The position numbers were made by a program, and so were the translations under genes. This document shows, in pieces, positions 13,398 through 22,493 of a DNA stretch of 39,665 bases; positions within the stretch are counted from its first letter, which is position 1, and every line of letters starts with the position of its first letter. Under the pieces are notes generated by a model. The model had not been told where the DNA came from. It worked only from the letters and a program-made list of their open reading frames with translations, and did not search any database. The DNA is from a virus, in IMG/VR virus record IMGVR_UViG_3300047471_000266, positions 1 through 39,665 of that record; one strand, 5' to 3'.

Positions 13398-14630
13398 TTA
13401 CTTGATGATCTTGTAAGTGCCGTCAGGCAGGAGTTGCCCGATGTGGCCGTTGGGAAACTGCTTCGTCTGTGGTGCGCCATCGGTCGGCGGCGCCAATTTC
13501 TTGTAGCCCGACAGGCCGTAATTGCTCACGACCTGATCCGCGCCGTCGGAATAATGCTTATAGGCGTTCTTGGCCAGAATGTCCGCGATGGTCAGCATGT
13601 CCTTCTTGATGTTGTCCGGCACCGGATCGCCCACTCGCGCCTTCTGAATCCAGCCATTCACGCGGTCATACAGATCGCCGGCACTTCCCGTGACGCCAAG
13701 CTCGGTCGTGTTGATGCGCTTGAAGCCATTCGAGGCCAAGACGGCCATCGTCGTGGTGAGCCCCTGCATCGCCGCGCCCACTTTGTTCCCGGCCGTGGCC
13801 GCCTCGATCATCGACCGCATTTCATCGGACGACTGCTTCGCGGTCAGATAGGGCTGCTCGTATTTGTTGCTGATTTCGTTAAGGCCGGCCAGATTCTTTG
13901 AGTTCGCACCACTCTGATCGGTGCCGATGACCTTGTTGTGCTCATAGGCCGCGTGAAACGCTTGATCTTCCGGTGTGACCGGCTTCTTCTGGTTCAAATC
14001 GGCATCGATCTGTAAGTAGCGTTCTTCCGGCGTCTGCGCCTTCGGCGTCGGATTCGCGGCCTTGTTCTGCGCGTCCAACCAGGTCGCATACGGTGCCCCG
14101 CCGAACCGAATCAGATCCGCTTGCGCGCCCACATCCTTCGGATTGGCGGCATAGGCTTTCGAGGCCGTCTCGAGACTCTGTTTGTTCTGTTCCCCTTCGG
14201 TCATCGCTCGAGTCGCCGCGAACCGCGTGGGCACTGGCACTGACTGGCTGCCGAACGGTCCCATCGGAATCGTGAACGGAGCCGTCTCGGTCGGCGTGGC
14301 GGCAAGACTGAAATCGCCCGTCCGCGCCTGTGACGCCAACTGCTCGGCGTTGAGCGGCGTCGTCTGCGACTGCGCCATCACGCCTTTGGTCGTCGCCGCA
14401 TCCTTCAACCGCTGTTCGTTGTCCTGCTTGATCGACTCGTTCAGCGTGTCCATGCGGTTCTGGTGCAGCATGTCCGCCATCGCGCGCTGACGGTCAGACT
14501 CCGAGTTCTGCTGCTCGATCGCCAGCTTCGCATTGGCGAGTTTCGTCGCCTGCGCATTCGCTTCAAGCTTCTGGAGCATGTCATCGAGCGACTGCCCCGC
14601 GAAGGCCGATTGGAGGCCGAGGCCAGCCAT
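13398..14630 (-). CDS. Internal virion protein, coiled-coil rich
   Basis: A 410-aa protein. Residues about 15-85 form a long charged helix (SLDDMLQKLEANAQATKLAN and beyond, QQNSESDRQRAMADMLHQ), a likely coiled coil. The centre is mixed, and the C-terminal third is helical with a compact end (KQFPNGHIGQLLPDGTYKII). Acts presumably in the virion core or during DNA ejection, by position and composition. It begins one base inside the upstream gene's stop and its TAA abuts the next ATG (TAAATG). Confidence 0.68.
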   Translation of the reverse strand: MAGLGLQSAFAGQSLDDMLQKLEANAQATKLANAKLAIEQQNSESDRQRAMADMLHQNRMDTLNESIKQDNEQRLKDAATTKGVMAQSQTTPLNAEQLASQARTGDFSLAATPTETAPFTIPMGPFGSQSVPVPTRFAATRAMTEGEQNKQSLETASKAYAANPKDVGAQADLIRFGGAPYATWLDAQNKAANPTPKAQTPEERYLQIDADLNQKKPVTPEDQAFHAAYEHNKVIGTDQSGANSKNLAGLNEISNKYEQPYLTAKQSSDEMRSMIEAATAGNKVGAAMQGLTTTMAVLASNGFKRINTTELGVTGSAGDLYDRVNGWIQKARVGDPVPDNIKKDMLTIADILAKNAYKHYSDGADQVVSNYGLSGYKKLAPPTDGAPQTKQFPNGHIGQLLPDGTYKIIK

Positions 14631-15643
14631 TAGGCCGTCACCGGCTGACGGTTGAGATAGTTCTTAATGAGGCCCGCGATGGACAATCCGGGCGCGAGAT
14701 ACCCCAGCACCGACTGGCCCGCATTGGGGGATGGCAGATTCGGCAACGTCGGCATCGGCGCCGTAGACGCCGCCGTGTAGCCGGTGTTGGGGTCGCCCTT
14801 CTGGAGCAGGTCCAGCGTGGCCGTGTTCTGGATGTTGCCGCCGATCGCGCCACGGTCAGGACCAAGGGCGGATGGACGTGCGCCGCCGGTCACAGTGCCC
14901 ATATGCGAGGCGACTTCAGGCGGAGGCGTGGCCTGAAAATCCTGCATGTGCTGGATGAGGGCGCCACGAAGCTGATCCTGGTAGTCCTGCTCCTGAAGTT
15001 TCTTCGCGAGCGTGGCGCGGTCAAGCTGGGCCGACAGGCCCTTCAGTTGCGTGCCGAACTGATTTTGATTCGCCTGCGCTTCAGCCGCTCGGCCCTGCGC
15101 CGCGCCGGAGTTGAGCGCCGTGAGTCCCGAGCCGATCCGTGAGAGCAGGCCGCCGGTCGTGAGCGCCCCGCCCCCGGCCGCCGTGCCTCCGGCCGCGCCT
15201 GTGCCGCCGACCACGCCACTGGCCCCGGCCGCGCCCCACCCTCCACCCAGCGGTGCGGCTGACGCGGCGCCCCATCCGCCACCGAGGGCCGCATCACCGG
15301 CTACGGGCGCCGCACTGGCAGCCCCGCCGCCCGCGCCCGCCGCCGCGCCTCCGCCCCCGGCAAAGAGGGCTGGAGCCGCAAGGCCCACTCCGCCCAGACC
15401 CACGCCGGCCAGTTTCATCCAGAGGGGAATCGACCCGCCCGCATTCTGAAACCGGCCCGCCGCCCATGTCGCATTGTCGCCCACGGGGAAGCCTTTGGAG
15501 GCCGCTAAGTCCTTGAGTTGCTGGAGCGCCTGCTGGTCGCCGTTATTGGCGTGCAGACTGAGATACTGAAACTGCGGATCGGCCTGAAGTGCCGCATTCA
15601 TTCGGTCGAGCATGCCCTGATCGGCTTCGGGAAGATTGGCCAT
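14630..15643 (-). CDS. Internal virion protein with Gly/Ala-rich segment
   Basis: A 337-aa protein. The N-terminal 60 residues are helical and acidic (EADQGMLDRMNAALQADP). Residues about 75-165 are extremely Gly/Ala-rich (GGGWGAASAAPLGGGWGAAG repeats), flanked by a hydrophobic stretch LAGVGLGGVGLAAPALF that could enter a membrane. A helical Gln-rich part follows (QLDRATLAKKLQEQDYQDQL). This mix is typical of ejection proteins that insert in the host envelope. Inference from composition and position. Confidence 0.68.
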   Translation of the reverse strand: MANLPEADQGMLDRMNAALQADPQFQYLSLHANNGDQQALQQLKDLAASKGFPVGDNATWAAGRFQNAGGSIPLWMKLAGVGLGGVGLAAPALFAGGGGAAAGAGGGAASAAPVAGDAALGGGWGAASAAPLGGGWGAAGASGVVGGTGAAGGTAAGGGALTTGGLLSRIGSGLTALNSGAAQGRAAEAQANQNQFGTQLKGLSAQLDRATLAKKLQEQDYQDQLRGALIQHMQDFQATPPPEVASHMGTVTGGARPSALGPDRGAIGGNIQNTATLDLLQKGDPNTGYTAASTAPMPTLPNLPSPNAGQSVLGYLAPGLSIAGLIKNYLNRQPVTA

Positions 15644-16720
15644 TTACGCCCCACCGTTCATCAAGATTTGCAGCGCGGCATTGTTGTTGTTCGCGTTGAG
15701 TGACGCATAGCCGAGGCCGAGCTGATCCAGATTGAGGCCGGCCGAGAGTTGCGCGAGCTGCGCCTGAAGCTGCTGCGCCTTATCGAACTGCCCGCTCTGC
15801 TGGGCATACTGAATCCCAGCCTCAAGTTGCTGGATCTGCTGTTGCCGCATCGTGGAGGCGAGCGTGCCCGAAAACAGCGCGTCCTGTTCGCCTTCGTTGG
15901 CGAGAATCTGACGCGACATCCCTTCCTGACCACCCGTGCCCGATTCGCCACTCTGCGCCGCTTGTTCCGCACTGGCCGCGATCTGCCGTTCGGCCCCGCG
16001 CTGACTCTGCAACCGTTCCGCGACCGCTTCCGGCGCCTCGGCCACGGTCTGCGCGTCGACCGTCTGTGGCGTCTGGAGCAGCTTCAGGATGGCGGCATTC
16101 CCGGCGTCACTGATCGGACTCGACGGCGGCGTGAGGCCCGCATAGGGACCGGGCGGAATCTGCACGCTCGTGGGCGTCGTGGACGATCCGGCGCTGCTCG
16201 AGTTCTCAGGGGCCGTCCAATTCCCCTGCTGCGTGCGCGTGGACCAGTAGCCGACATTGCCCGACGTCAGGCCGCCCGTGTCCTGAATGCGCTGGGCGAG
16301 GTAATCGACCTGACTGGCGATCAGCGGGTCCGCACCGGGCTGACTGGACAGCCATTGGGCATAGGCGTGAATCGCGCCCTGATCGGTGGGGTTACTGTAG
16401 GACTGCCAGCCGGAGAGCGATGACGGATAGTTGCCCGTCGCGCTCGTCTGCGCGGCGTTCGTGGCGGTTTGCGCTTGTGTCTGCGGACCCGTCACGGCCG
16501 GCGAACTCACCATCGCGCCTTGGAGCGACTTCCAGTAGTCGGGATTCACGTTCCCCGGCATTGGCGTATTCGCGGTGATGGGGGGCGGCGCGCCCGTCTG
16601 TGGCGGAATGTCGCCTCCCGGTGCGGGCACGTCGGAGCCGCCACGGCCCGTATTGACCGGACTGTCCGATCCGCCGCTGTCGCTCCACTGGCCCGTGTTG
16701 GGATCAAACTGCTGTGCCAT
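15644..16720 (-). CDS. Internal virion protein, Gln-rich
   Basis: A 358-aa protein. A disordered Pro/Gly/Ser N-terminus (about 60 residues, starting AQQFDPNTGQWSDSGG) leads to a helical C-terminal half with long Gln-rich helices (MRQQQIQQLEAGIQYAQQSG, then KAQQLQAQLAQL), likely coiled coil. First of the block of four ejection-type proteins. The stop abuts the next gene's ATG. Confidence 0.68.
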   Translation of the reverse strand: MAQQFDPNTGQWSDSGGSDSPVNTGRGGSDVPAPGGDIPPQTGAPPPITANTPMPGNVNPDYWKSLQGAMVSSPAVTGPQTQAQTATNAAQTSATGNYPSSLSGWQSYSNPTDQGAIHAYAQWLSSQPGADPLIASQVDYLAQRIQDTGGLTSGNVGYWSTRTQQGNWTAPENSSSAGSSTTPTSVQIPPGPYAGLTPPSSPISDAGNAAILKLLQTPQTVDAQTVAEAPEAVAERLQSQRGAERQIAASAEQAAQSGESGTGGQEGMSRQILANEGEQDALFSGTLASTMRQQQIQQLEAGIQYAQQSGQFDKAQQLQAQLAQLSAGLNLDQLGLGYASLNANNNNAALQILMNGGA

Positions 16721-16726
16721 ACATCC

Positions 16727-18061
16727 TCATGACAACGCCGCGAAATACCAACCCTGCAAGAACATCTGATCGCCAGCCGACCACGTAAACGGCACCGTCG
16801 GAGAGACGAATCCGGTCCCGCTAATCGGAATCACGCGCAGTCCCGTCGTCGTCTCGTCCACCACGATCGTCCCTTGGGCAAAGGCGACCCCATGTTGCAG
16901 CATCATGGCCTGTCCAATGATGACACCGGGATATTTTGACTGGGCGGGCAGCGAAAACTTCCAGGCCCCAGACCCGAAATTCGTGGACGACCCGAACCCA
17001 AACGCCATGTTGAAAAAGATGACATCGCCTAAGGCCGTAAAGGTGGACACTACCGTGGAATTGCCAAAGTTAGGGGGCGTGGTATCCGCCACCCACACCG
17101 GCGCCGTCACGGACGGTAACGCGATGTTGTCAAGCGCAGAGGCGAGCGCGAGCAGATACCCGGCCAAATCGGCATTGAACTGATCGAGCGCAGCGCGGGT
17201 GCCTCCATCGGAGACGCGATCCGTCGCGACTTCTGGTAACGGCAAGGACGACAATGTAGTGAGCGACCCCAACTGGACCGGGATCGCCGCGGAAGGCGTG
17301 CCGCCGCCGCCCCCTCCGCCGCCGCCAGCGACCGTAAAGCCGAAGGTGCCGTTGGCGGTGAACGTGTGGATCGTGTAGGCCCCTCCGCCCGAGGTCGTAA
17401 TCGATCCGCCCGTGCCGGTGCCGAGTGTCGTCTGGTAGCGCACGATGACGAGGCCGGAGCCGCCGCCATATCCGCCGCCGCCTCCGCCGCCGCCCGTGTT
17501 CGGCGTGCCGGGCGTCCCGGGCGATCCTCCTGCGCCACCGTTCCCGCCGCCTCCAGCACCGCCCGTGCCTGCTGAGAGATTGCCGTTGCCGCCTCCGCCG
17601 CCGGCATAGGTGACGGATGCTCCGCTGAGGCTCGACGCGAGGCCCGTGCCACCACTCGCGGCATGTCCGAGAGACGTGGTCGTGCCTCCAACCGCGCCAG
17701 CTCCGCCGCCACCACCACCAGCGTTTCCGGTGCCATTCCCGCCGTTGTAATTGATGGTCCCGGTGCCGCCACTGGTGGCGAGTCCTTTACTGCCACCCCC
17801 AGAGCCGCCTGTATTGCCATTTCCATCGGCTGCCGCACCCGCACCGCCGCCCGTGGCCGAGTGTGCATTCCAGGTGGAGGCCACACCGTCATTCCCAGAC
17901 GCGGCGCCGCCCGCGCCGATGACCACGCCATAGGAGCCGGTGGCGATGGCGTCGGTGCCTTGGAGCAGTCCCCCGGCCCCGCCCCCGCCACCGAGGCCCG
18001 CGCCGTTGTCGCCACCCGCGCCGCCGCCGCCGATAATCAGGTAATCAATGGAGACAGCCAC
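16727..18061 (-). CDS. Glycine-rich tail protein (polyglycine adhesin-like)
   Basis: A 444-aa protein. After a strand (VSIDYLIIGGGGAGG), residues about 10-205 are dominated by Gly runs (GGGGGAGAVGG, GGGGNGN, GGGGGGGGYGGGSG) and closed by a strand GLVIVRY. This resembles the glycine-rich domains of phage tail adhesins that pack as polyglycine-II helices. A second strand-Gly unit follows (YTIHTFTANGTFGFTVAGGG), then a globular C-terminus of about 170 residues ending MFLQGWYFAAL. Probably at the distal tail, contacting the host. Its position just after the tail nozzle gene agrees. Confidence 0.75.
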   Translation of the reverse strand: MAVSIDYLIIGGGGAGGDNGAGLGGGGGAGGLLQGTDAIATGSYGVVIGAGGAASGNDGVASTWNAHSATGGGAGAAADGNGNTGGSGGGSKGLATSGGTGTINYNGGNGTGNAGGGGGGAGAVGGTTTSLGHAASGGTGLASSLSGASVTYAGGGGGNGNLSAGTGGAGGGGNGGAGGSPGTPGTPNTGGGGGGGGYGGGSGLVIVRYQTTLGTGTGGSITTSGGGAYTIHTFTANGTFGFTVAGGGGGGGGGTPSAAIPVQLGSLTTLSSLPLPEVATDRVSDGGTRAALDQFNADLAGYLLALASALDNIALPSVTAPVWVADTTPPNFGNSTVVSTFTALGDVIFFNMAFGFGSSTNFGSGAWKFSLPAQSKYPGVIIGQAMMLQHGVAFAQGTIVVDETTTGLRVIPISGTGFVSPTVPFTWSAGDQMFLQGWYFAALS

Positions 18062-20020
18062 TTAGGGCGCTCCAGTCAGAATTTCAGCGGTCGAATCCCA
18101 GCGCACGAGCGTGAAGGTCGAATTGGCCGCCGAGGCGTCCCCGAGTTGGATGTCCACGACGATGTTGTCTGAGAAGTCGCTGTCATCGCCCCGAGGTCGC
18201 ACATAGGTTTCAGACCCGGCTGGCGCAATCGAGATATCCGCGGTTTTCGTCTCGGTGCCCCAATCCTTCGTGAGCGTCTGCCGGATGGTTGTCGCGGCTT
18301 GGGCCTTCGCGGTCAGAAACGCCTCGAGCACACGCTCGCGCCGCAGTTGCGACGTGATGTTGAAGGCTTTCGAGCGCACATATGCCTGATAACTCACGGC
18401 CCCGAAGTCCTGGTTGGAGGTGCCGTCCTGCCGCGCGAGCGTGGTCGCATCGCCGCGATAGGGCACGAGCGAGACGGGACGTGAGGAGGCCAACGTGCTC
18501 GAAAACGAGACGGAACAGCGCGCCGCCGCGAGCGGTCCAGTCCATTTCGTCCAGCCGCGCCGAGCCGACTGGCCATCCGAGACGCCGAGGGTCACGTTGA
18601 AGACGATCATCGTGTCCGGCGTATCCGAATTGCCCGTCGCGATCCACCAGATGACTTGCTTGCGCGCCTGATCGTAGATGCCATGCGCCGGGATGGACGC
18701 CGAGAGGTTCACCGTCGCCCAAATGTCGGTCACATCTTTGCCGAGCCATTCAATCTGCGACCCGAGCGTGATGCGGCGCGGGCCGTCGAGCGGCGAGAGG
18801 AAGTAAACGGCTGGGGCGCCGTTCGCATCTTCGCCCACGACCTGCGACTGGTTCGACACCGACCCATGCACGCGCGTGAGGACAAAGCGCCGATAGGGGA
18901 TCGTCGCGGACCCGGTTGGAATCAGCGCATAGATCCCGGCTGACTGAAAGGCATAGACGACGTTGTTAATCGGCCCCGATAGGCCGCGATCGATGCCGCC
19001 GCCGTTAATGTTGAGACTGATCCAGTCTGATTGCGCGAGCGTGTTCTGGAACCGTTCGTCATCGCCCAACGCGGGATTGGTTGACCCCAGCACGGGCGTG
19101 ACATAGACCCGACCAGGCACCGGGGCCACCGAATCTCCAGCCGTGGTTTCCCACACCCCAAGTCCGAGGAGTCGGTTGCCGTCCGAGACGAGATATTTCA
19201 CCGACGGAAACGGGTAGTTCGATCCAATGACCGGCGAGGCCGGATTGGTCGCATACGAGGACGGTGCGGCCGAGTCGTCATAGGTGGTGGTCGCGACGGC
19301 CACCTGCGCCAGTTGATAGAACGGTCCATTTGCGCTCGACGCAGAGGCAAAGACGACCCAATGCGTTTCGCCTTCGCTGGCGGCAGCCGGTTTGGTCACC
19401 CGTGCCGCGGCCCCGCTCCCCGAGGGCGTGAACGCCGTGGCCGCGGACATATTGGACTGGCTCACCGTCACGCCACCGACGATGCGCTGCCAGGCAATCG
19501 CGTAGAACCGAGGAATGGCGGCGTAACTCCCACCGCCGGTATCGGCCACGCCCGGGGCGGCGGGGGCCGGCAGTCCCGCCCGACGGACGTCCGTGGTCGA
19601 TTCCGCCGGGTTGTAGACGTGCAGCCGGTTCACGCCTGACTGATAGGCCAGATAGAACTTGCCGTTGAGTGCGGCGGCGCTGATCTCGGTCGGATGGCCC
19701 GTCACCGGATCTTTCAGCGTGAGATTGACCGCGGCGGCAATCGGCACCCGCAAGATCTTGGTCGTGCCGTCCGTCGAGACGATCCACAGTTCCGCGACGG
19801 TTTCATCCTGCGCGGGGATGAATCGAAACACACGGTTGTAGCCGGTAAAGGCATCACCCGTGAGGGTGACCGCCGCGGACCCGGGTCGTTTCGCGCAGAG
19901 TTGGCCCGACGACACGGTCACGTTGACGGCCTCCTGCGCCATGTTCTCGGGGATGTTCAACGGGTTATCCCAGCCGTCACGGCCCAGACATTCCGACCAG
20001 GAGAGATTCTGGGACGGCAT
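18062..20020 (-). CDS. Tail nozzle / tail tubular protein B-like
   Basis: A 652-aa protein. Starts MPSQNLSWSECLGRDGWDNP with an early phrase about non-overlapping strands and 'CAKRPGS', the way large beta-propeller tail proteins of short-tailed phages begin (RPG-type loop near residue 45). Long strand-rich body with repeated aromatic strands (RFYAIAWQRIVGG, VYFLSPLDGPRRI, KQVIWWIATGN). Size and position, right after the adaptor and before the fibre-type genes, fit the podovirus nozzle (T7 gp12-like role). The assignment is by architecture, not by close similarity. Confidence 0.75.
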   Translation of the reverse strand: MPSQNLSWSECLGRDGWDNPLNIPENMAQEAVNVTVSSGQLCAKRPGSAAVTLTGDAFTGYNRVFRFIPAQDETVAELWIVSTDGTTKILRVPIAAAVNLTLKDPVTGHPTEISAAALNGKFYLAYQSGVNRLHVYNPAESTTDVRRAGLPAPAAPGVADTGGGSYAAIPRFYAIAWQRIVGGVTVSQSNMSAATAFTPSGSGAAARVTKPAAASEGETHWVVFASASSANGPFYQLAQVAVATTTYDDSAAPSSYATNPASPVIGSNYPFPSVKYLVSDGNRLLGLGVWETTAGDSVAPVPGRVYVTPVLGSTNPALGDDERFQNTLAQSDWISLNINGGGIDRGLSGPINNVVYAFQSAGIYALIPTGSATIPYRRFVLTRVHGSVSNQSQVVGEDANGAPAVYFLSPLDGPRRITLGSQIEWLGKDVTDIWATVNLSASIPAHGIYDQARKQVIWWIATGNSDTPDTMIVFNVTLGVSDGQSARRGWTKWTGPLAAARCSVSFSSTLASSRPVSLVPYRGDATTLARQDGTSNQDFGAVSYQAYVRSKAFNITSQLRRERVLEAFLTAKAQAATTIRQTLTKDWGTETKTADISIAPAGSETYVRPRGDDSDFSDNIVVDIQLGDASAANSTFTLVRWDSTAEILTGAP

Positions 20021-21001
20021 TTACGGCCACCCGTAATCAGCCGGATACCATCCGCCCAAGTCCGTCCAGCCGTTGCGCGCGCCCTTCGATCCGGCAATCG
20101 CGCGGAAGTCCGGCGGGAACTGGATGTAGGTCCGCAGATTCGCTGCGCCCGCGAGGTAGTTCTGCTGCGCGACGGGGAGCCGGTCACTCCCCGTGCGCTC
20201 GTATTCGCGCATCTTCGCGTAATCCGCGAGCACGTCGTGGTAGGACTCCGGAAAGATCGGCGTATCGGTCGCCGCCGTAAGCGTCGGGATCAGCATCAGG
20301 CCGTCGATAAGAAACGTGTAGACGCCGGCCGGAGTCGGCCAGAGGCGAATCGTTTCGTAGAGCACCGACGTGCGGCCGATGGGAATGCGCGCGAGTTCGT
20401 TGCCGCTCGTCACCGCATCGTAGAGGCTGATCGATCCAGCACAGACCGCCGACACGTTCCACGCTTCGATCTGAATCAGGTCGGTGAAGCTGCCGACCGC
20501 CACGCGCGAGGTGCCGGTGAGCGTGGCGGTCTGGGCAGCCGTTTGATCCCCACTGAGCCGCGTGCCTTGAATCGTGACCGTCTGCGTCGTATCGGCCACG
20601 CTCGTGCTCACGGCCCAGATGCCCGACCCGGTCGTCGGCGGCTGACGAAAGGCCGTGCGAAAACCTTCCGGAATGTAGGCGTAGGGCAGGCCGCTAGACA
20701 CTTCGCCTGGGTCCATCGACCGATACACATCACGCGACATGAGCCGCAGCCGCAGGTTATTCGCCTGGTTCACGATCGCGTTGATCGACTCGAACATTTG
20801 CGGAATGGCGTAGATCGTCTGACTGGTCACTGAGGCAAAGGTGAACTCCGTCTGACGGAGATCCACCATGCCCGGTTCGCGGAGCAGTTTCCGATACCCT
20901 TCGTTCACCCACGCGCCGACGCGCGTTTGCACATCGGTGGACGGCGTGGCATTGAAGCCACAGTCCTGATACACCCGTGCTTTGAGTTCCGCGAAGGTCA
21001 T
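20021..21001 (-). CDS. Head-tail adaptor protein
   Basis: A 326-aa protein. N-terminus TFAELKARVYQDCGF then VQTRVGAWVNEGYRKLLRE: the helix pair that opens many phage head-tail adaptor proteins (SU10-adaptor type). It continues with strands and a C-terminal helix set (HDVLADYAKMREYERTG, then QQNYLAGAANLRTYI), the usual C-terminal pattern of these adaptors. It would bind the portal ring and hold the nozzle. It is directly followed by the nozzle gene (stop TAA abuts ATG 20020). Confidence 0.78.
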   Translation of the reverse strand: MTFAELKARVYQDCGFNATPSTDVQTRVGAWVNEGYRKLLREPGMVDLRQTEFTFASVTSQTIYAIPQMFESINAIVNQANNLRLRLMSRDVYRSMDPGEVSSGLPYAYIPEGFRTAFRQPPTTGSGIWAVSTSVADTTQTVTIQGTRLSGDQTAAQTATLTGTSRVAVGSFTDLIQIEAWNVSAVCAGSISLYDAVTSGNELARIPIGRTSVLYETIRLWPTPAGVYTFLIDGLMLIPTLTAATDTPIFPESYHDVLADYAKMREYERTGSDRLPVAQQNYLAGAANLRTYIQFPPDFRAIAGSKGARNGWTDLGGWYPADYGWP

Positions 21002-21004
21002 GGG

Positions 21005-21631
21005 CTAGGCCGGCGCTCCCATCGGCGCTTTCTTCGACACGGCCGCCAGTTGCGCTTGCAGTTGCTTGATCTGCGTCTCGGCCCACGTCAGGCGCTTCAG
21101 CGCCTTGTCGGGATCGGCCACATCCTCACCCTTGAGGAGCGTCGAGACGATGGCCAGAAACGAGGGCAGATCACCGCGGTTGTCGGCGCTGAAAGACGGC
21201 ACCTTGATCATCAACTGCGGCGTCGTGCCGTTGTGCGTGACGGTTGCGGACCACGCGCCTCGCATGGCTTCCTTCACGCCCTGCTCGAACCCGTTGCAGG
21301 TTTCAATTTCTTCCGGCGTCAGCTCATCTTCTCGGACGCGGATGTTGTTCAGATAGGTCTGATAGCGCAGCCGCGCTTTCGGATGCGCCCGTTCGCCTTC
21401 GGGATGGCTGAAGACGCTGATCTTCGGCGGGTCCGCGACCGACTTCCGCACCGTGCGCGCGATTTCGTCCGCCTGACGGCCGGTGGCACCCGCGATCTGC
21501 TCGAGCGAGGACGCCAGCGCATCGAAGTTCGGGGCGGCGGTGGTCTGGAGTTGCCGAAACTCCTGCATCTTCTTTTCCAGCAGGAGTTCGATCTGTTCGG
21601 CGGTGAGGGTAAAGACTTTCGGGTCAGACAT
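21005..21631 (-). CDS. Helical head-region protein
   Basis: A 208-aa protein. ATG 21631 is chosen because GGAG sits 9 bases upstream; a GTG three codons earlier overlaps that ribosome site. N-terminal coiled coil (AEQIELLLEKKMQEFRQLQ), a middle with EELTPEEIETCNG-type acidic helices, and a C-terminal coiled coil (WAETQIKQLQAQLAAVSKK). Lies between the decoration protein and the adaptor, downstream of a strong terminator. Possibly an assembly or connector factor; no family recognised. Confidence 0.7.
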   Translation of the reverse strand: MSDPKVFTLTAEQIELLLEKKMQEFRQLQTTAAPNFDALASSLEQIAGATGRQADEIARTVRKSVADPPKISVFSHPEGERAHPKARLRYQTYLNNIRVREDELTPEEIETCNGFEQGVKEAMRGAWSATVTHNGTTPQLMIKVPSFSADNRGDLPSFLAIVSTLLKGEDVADPDKALKRLTWAETQIKQLQAQLAAVSKKAPMGAPA

Positions 21632-21651
21632 GGGAGGCACTCCTGTGAAAA

Positions 21652-21681
21652 CCCGCGCGTCCCGGTGAGGAGACGCGCGGG
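21652..21681 (-). terminator. Rho-independent terminator after the decoration protein gene
   Basis: On the minus strand, a perfect 10-bp GC stem (CCCGCGCGTC with GACGCGCGGG, 21652-21661 and 21672-21681) with a 10-base loop is followed by TTTT (complement of 21648-21651). It lies between the decoration gene and the ribosome site of the next gene, so it would lower expression of the tail genes relative to capsid and decoration protein. Confidence 0.82.
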
Positions 21682-21702
21682 GCTGTTGAGGGTGAAACGA
21701 AC

Positions 21703-22452
21703 CTAGTCGAGTTGCAGGAAGATCGGCTTGTTCACCGCATCCACGCCGACCTGGATGTAGGTGCCAACCACCGGCAACGTGCCCGAGTTGACCGCGAACC
21801 CGCCCGCCACACTGGTCGGGCAGGACGCGGCCGAGCCGACCGCGGCCGTGCCGACGTTCAGGCCGTTGAAGACGCCGAACGTCTGAATCCAGCCGTAGTT
21901 GGTCGCCGTGATCGCCGTGACCGCGCCGCCGACCACCGCGCCCGTGAGCGTGGTGACGGGCGTCTGGATCACGCCGGCATACAGGTTCGGCGTGAGCGAG
22001 GCCGTGGACGACGTAGTGAGCGCCACCTGGACCGGATCGTCCGGGTAGAGCGTGAGCACGAGCGTGGCCGACTGCGCCGCGGCCGGATGCGACTTGATCC
22101 GGTAGGTGTAGCCGTTGCCGGGCGTCAGCGTGATCGTGATGTAGCCCTGCGCATACTGGTTGGCCGTGGCCAAGGTCGCGCCAAGAGTCACCGCAATCGT
22201 GAGGTCACCAATCGCCGCCGCCGCCTGCACCGCGCAGGCCTGGTGGTTCGCGATGGGCGCAGCCGCCTGCAAGGCGTTACCGACCACGAGGTCCGCCGCG
22301 CCAGCCTGCGCGAAACGGAACTTGCGGCCGTCACTGGTCTGCGCCATCGTGCCGAGCGCGAGCGGCTTGAGCGAATCGGCCGCCAGCGTCGACGAGATGA
22401 TCGCGTTGGTATTGAACGGAAACGAGAGAATCGGTCCTGTGAGATCAGCCAT
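21703..22452 (-). CDS. Capsid decoration / head stabilisation-like protein
   Basis: A 249-aa protein. N-terminus ADLTGPILSFPFNTNAIISS, then an all-beta Ala/Thr/Val-rich sequence (YAQGYITITLTPGNGYTYRIK, TLVLTLYPDDPVQVALT). It is the first phage gene after the capsid gene and before a terminator, the usual place of highly expressed decoration proteins, and its composition matches them. AGGAG lies 9 bases upstream of ATG 22452. An HNH gene now separates it from the capsid gene. Confidence 0.72.
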   Translation of the reverse strand: MADLTGPILSFPFNTNAIISSTLAADSLKPLALGTMAQTSDGRKFRFAQAGAADLVVGNALQAAAPIANHQACAVQAAAAIGDLTIAVTLGATLATANQYAQGYITITLTPGNGYTYRIKSHPAAAQSATLVLTLYPDDPVQVALTTSSTASLTPNLYAGVIQTPVTTLTGAVVGGAVTAITATNYGWIQTFGVFNGLNVGTAAVGSAASCPTSVAGGFAVNSGTLPVVGTYIQVGVDAVNKPIFLQLD

Positions 22453-22472
22453 AAACCCTATCTCCTAGGCAC

Positions 22473-22493
22473 GGTTGTCATATAATAACAACC
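22473..22493 (+). promoter_or_regulatory. Promoter/operator-like inverted repeat before the HNH gene
   Basis: GGTTGT (22473-22478) and ACAACC (22488-22493) form an inverted repeat around a perfect -10 box TATAAT (22481-22486), 7 bases before ATG 22494. With start near 22493 the message would be leaderless. No good -35 box. The repeat may bind a regulator or be part of the homing site. On the minus strand it also lies upstream of the decoration gene. Confidence 0.5.
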
